15,118 nucleotides of DNA from an uncultured Pseudomonadota bacterium (GTDB taxonomy: Bacteria; Pseudomonadota; Gammaproteobacteria; Burkholderiales; Eutrophovitaceae): positions 1-15,118 of the forward strand of contig CALJLA010000051.1 in the NCBI GenBank assembly GCA_937983055.1. The letters run 5' to 3'. Both the position numbers and the translations under genes were made by a program. A model generated the notes under the pieces. It did not search any database and had not been told where the DNA came from. It was given only the letters and a program-made list of their open reading frames with translations. Below, in pieces: positions 13,826-15,118 of this stretch (position 1 is its first letter; the number at the start of each line of letters is the position of its first letter).

Positions 13826-14577
13826 CCGCAGCACCACTCCAGGGGAAAACCGCGCTGGTCACCGGCGCCGCCACCGGCATCGGCCGGGCGGTGGCGATCG
13901 CGCTGGCGGCCTCCGGCGCCAGGGTTGCGGTGAATCATCTCGGCCGCGCGCACGACGCGCGACAGGTGGTGCGGGAAATCGCCGCTGCCGGCGCCAGCGC
14001 GATCGAGGTCGAGGCCAATGTCGCCAGCGCGGCGAAAGTCGAGCGCATGGTGGGCAAGGTGGAAGATGCCCTCGGCCCGGTGGACATCCTGGTCAACAAC
14101 GCCGGCGTGATCCTGGAAAAGCCGTTCGCCGAAACCACCGAGGAGGACTGGGACTTCGTGCTCGACACCGACCTCAGATCGGTGTTCCTGTGCTGCCGCG
14201 CGGTGCTGCCGTCGATGCAGGCGCGCGGCGCCGGAGTGGTGATCAATGTCGCTTCCGAGCTCGGCGTCATCGGCCGCGAACGCTACGCACCCTACTGCGC
14301 CGCCAAGGCCGGCGTCATTGGACTCACCCGGGCGCTGGCGCGGGAGTTCGCGCCGCAGATCCGGGTCAACGCGATCGCGCCGGGGCCGGTCGAGACGCCA
14401 ATGCTGTCGCTCGAGCACATGAGCCCCGAGGTGCTGGCGCGCGAGCAGGCCATTCCCGCCCGCCGCGTCGGCCAGCCGGACGAGATTGCCGGCACCGCTG
14501 TGTTCCTTGCCTCCGAGCAGGCAAGCTTCTATTACGGGCAGGTGCTGAGCCCCAACGGCGGCGCCTGGATCGGCTAG
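13822..14577 (+). CDS. Short-chain dehydrogenase/reductase (FabG-like)
   Basis: A 251-residue classical SDR. The cofactor-binding T-G-A-A-T-G-I-G is at 14-21, N-N-A-G at 92-95, catalytic Ser145, and Tyr158/Lys162 in Y-C-A-A-K. The usual catalytic asparagine of helix 4 appears as Asp117 (D-T-D-L-R-S), which is uncommon. No acidic residue ends strand 2 (V-N-H-L-G-R, 37-42), which slightly favours NADP(H). It would oxidise an alcohol or hemiaminal, or reduce a carbonyl, in the cytosol. Lying between two desaturase-family genes, it probably acts on their hydroxylated product; a FabG-type fatty acid role is the alternative. ATG at 13822 is the only start in the open frame back to the previous gene and lacks a ribosome site. 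Confidence 0.9.
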   Translation: MTAAPLQGKTALVTGAATGIGRAVAIALAASGARVAVNHLGRAHDARQVVREIAAAGASAIEVEANVASAAKVERMVGKVEDALGPVDILVNNAGVILEKPFAETTEEDWDFVLDTDLRSVFLCCRAVLPSMQARGAGVVINVASELGVIGRERYAPYCAAKAGVIGLTRALAREFAPQIRVNAIAPGPVETPMLSLEHMSPEVLAREQAIPARRVGQPDEIAGTAVFLASEQASFYYGQVLSPNGGAWIG

Positions 14578-14593
14578 GGTCAGGCGACAGGCC

Positions 14594-14635
14594 ATGCGCG
14601 AAAACAATCGTTCAGTAGAGCGGCGGCGACCATGA
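14594..14635 (+). other. Possible 13-codon coupling ORF before the second desaturase
   Basis: ATG at 14594 opens a 13-codon frame whose TGA overlaps the next gene's start (ATGA, 14632-14635). This repeats the arrangement before the SDR gene. The gene downstream has only a weak purine stretch as ribosome site. It is short enough to be chance. Confidence 0.22.
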
Positions 14636-15118
14636 CCGGCCCGGAGACAGTTCGCCCCGCAGTATTCAGGGAAAGCGCCGGGCGGCTGCCCAACTCGCTG
14701 GCGCTCGGCTACGCGCTGGCCGGCTATGCCGCGGGCGTCTGGCTGATGGCGAGCGACGCCTGGGCGGTTGCCGCGGCGGGCGTGCTGCTCGCCGCACACG
14801 CCATGGTGATCGCCGCGTACCTGGTCCACGAGGCGGCGCACTACACGCTGTTCGCATCGGCCGCCCACAATCGCCTCGCCGGCGAGGCGATGAGCTGGAT
14901 CGCCAGCAGCGCCTACGCCTCCTTCGAGCGCATCCGCCATCTGCACCTGCGCCATCACCGCGACCGGGCGGACGTGACCTGCTTCGACTACAAGGCATTC
15001 CTGCGCGCCCGGCGGGTCCTGCGCAGGCTGGTCGTGGCGCTGGAGTGGCTGCATCTGCCGGCAGTGGAACTGCTGATGCACGCGCAGGTGATGTTCCGGC
15101 CCTGGTTCGACCGCTCGC
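14632..15118 (+). CDS. Membrane di-iron fatty-acid-desaturase-family oxygenase (copy 2, partial)
   Basis: The first 162 codons of a gene running off the right edge. Its protein aligns along its length with copy 1 (about half of the positions identical by eye from residue 49 of copy 1 to near 152), sharing S-W-I, R-H-H, D-R-A-D-V, D-Y-K-A-F, and E-W with P-A-V-E and M-H-A. The first two histidine boxes are present: H-E-A-A-H (about 64-68) and H-L-R-H-H after an extra His (about 101-107). The third box lies beyond the window. The longer N-terminus has no signal peptide. With copy 1 and the SDR it forms one operon, so the two oxygenases may act in sequence, on different substrates, or as a heteromer. 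ATG at 14632 fits the alignment. Confidence 0.85.
   Translation, partial: MTGPETVRPAVFRESAGRLPNSLALGYALAGYAAGVWLMASDAWAVAAAGVLLAAHAMVIAAYLVHEAAHYTLFASAAHNRLAGEAMSWIASSAYASFERIRHLHLRHHRDRADVTCFDYKAFLRARRVLRRLVVALEWLHLPAVELLMHAQVMFRPWFDRS

Noticed and set aside
12549..15081. Long minus-strand open frames opposite the desaturase and SDR genes (12549-13634 and 13813-15081)
   Set aside because: The plus strand carries complete family motifs; the antisense frames have none and arise from third-position GC bias.

Overview
The window is high-GC DNA that reads as a chromosome segment of a betaproteobacterium (Burkholderiales/Rhodocyclales type). The evidence is gene content rather than a marker gene: a BktB-type thiolase, a Phasin_2 phasin, and the block M48 peptidase, pterin dehydratase, rsgA and a convergent CobD/CbiB-like gene, which I know as typical of that class. 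The organism probably stores polyhydroxyalkanoate (PHA). No tRNA, rRNA, insertion sequence or CRISPR array was seen.

Left part (1-4850): an Hsp15 gene (hslR), then two thiolases in series, an acetyl-CoA acetyltransferase (phaA-like) and a broad-range beta-ketothiolase (bktB). A strong hairpin separates bktB from a convergent EI24/CysZ-like membrane protein gene. Divergent from that is a phasin gene with a near-consensus sigma-70 promoter, a palindromic operator candidate at its predicted transcription start, and a textbook intrinsic terminator. Together these supply 3-ketoacyl-CoA chemistry and granule coating; the PHA synthase is not in the window.

Middle part (4850-11240): housekeeping genes. 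They are pgi with a tiny translationally coupled DUF6494-type gene, oligoribonuclease (orn) on the minus strand, an M48/Ste24-like membrane protease, 4a-hydroxytetrahydrobiopterin dehydratase, the ribosome-assembly GTPase rsgA, and a convergent CobD/CbiB-family membrane protein.

Right part (11240-15118) is the most interesting. A 425-bp leader carries, in order, an NtrC-like half-conserved site, a sigma-54 (-24/-12) promoter, a clear guanidine-I (ykkC subtype 1) riboswitch, and a hairpin that competes with the aptamer 3' end. Downstream run a periplasmic NitT/TauT-type solute-binding protein, a membrane di-iron fatty-acid-desaturase-family protein, a short-chain dehydrogenase, and a second desaturase-family paralogue cut off by the window edge. 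The control elements point to a nitrogen-scavenging operon switched on by guanidine under nitrogen limitation. Its enzymes are not the known guanidine carboxylase or hydrolase. My working inference is oxidative attack on a guanidine-containing compound (for example an alkylguanidine) by membrane di-iron oxygenases, with the SDR oxidising the product. This is the candidate undescribed system.
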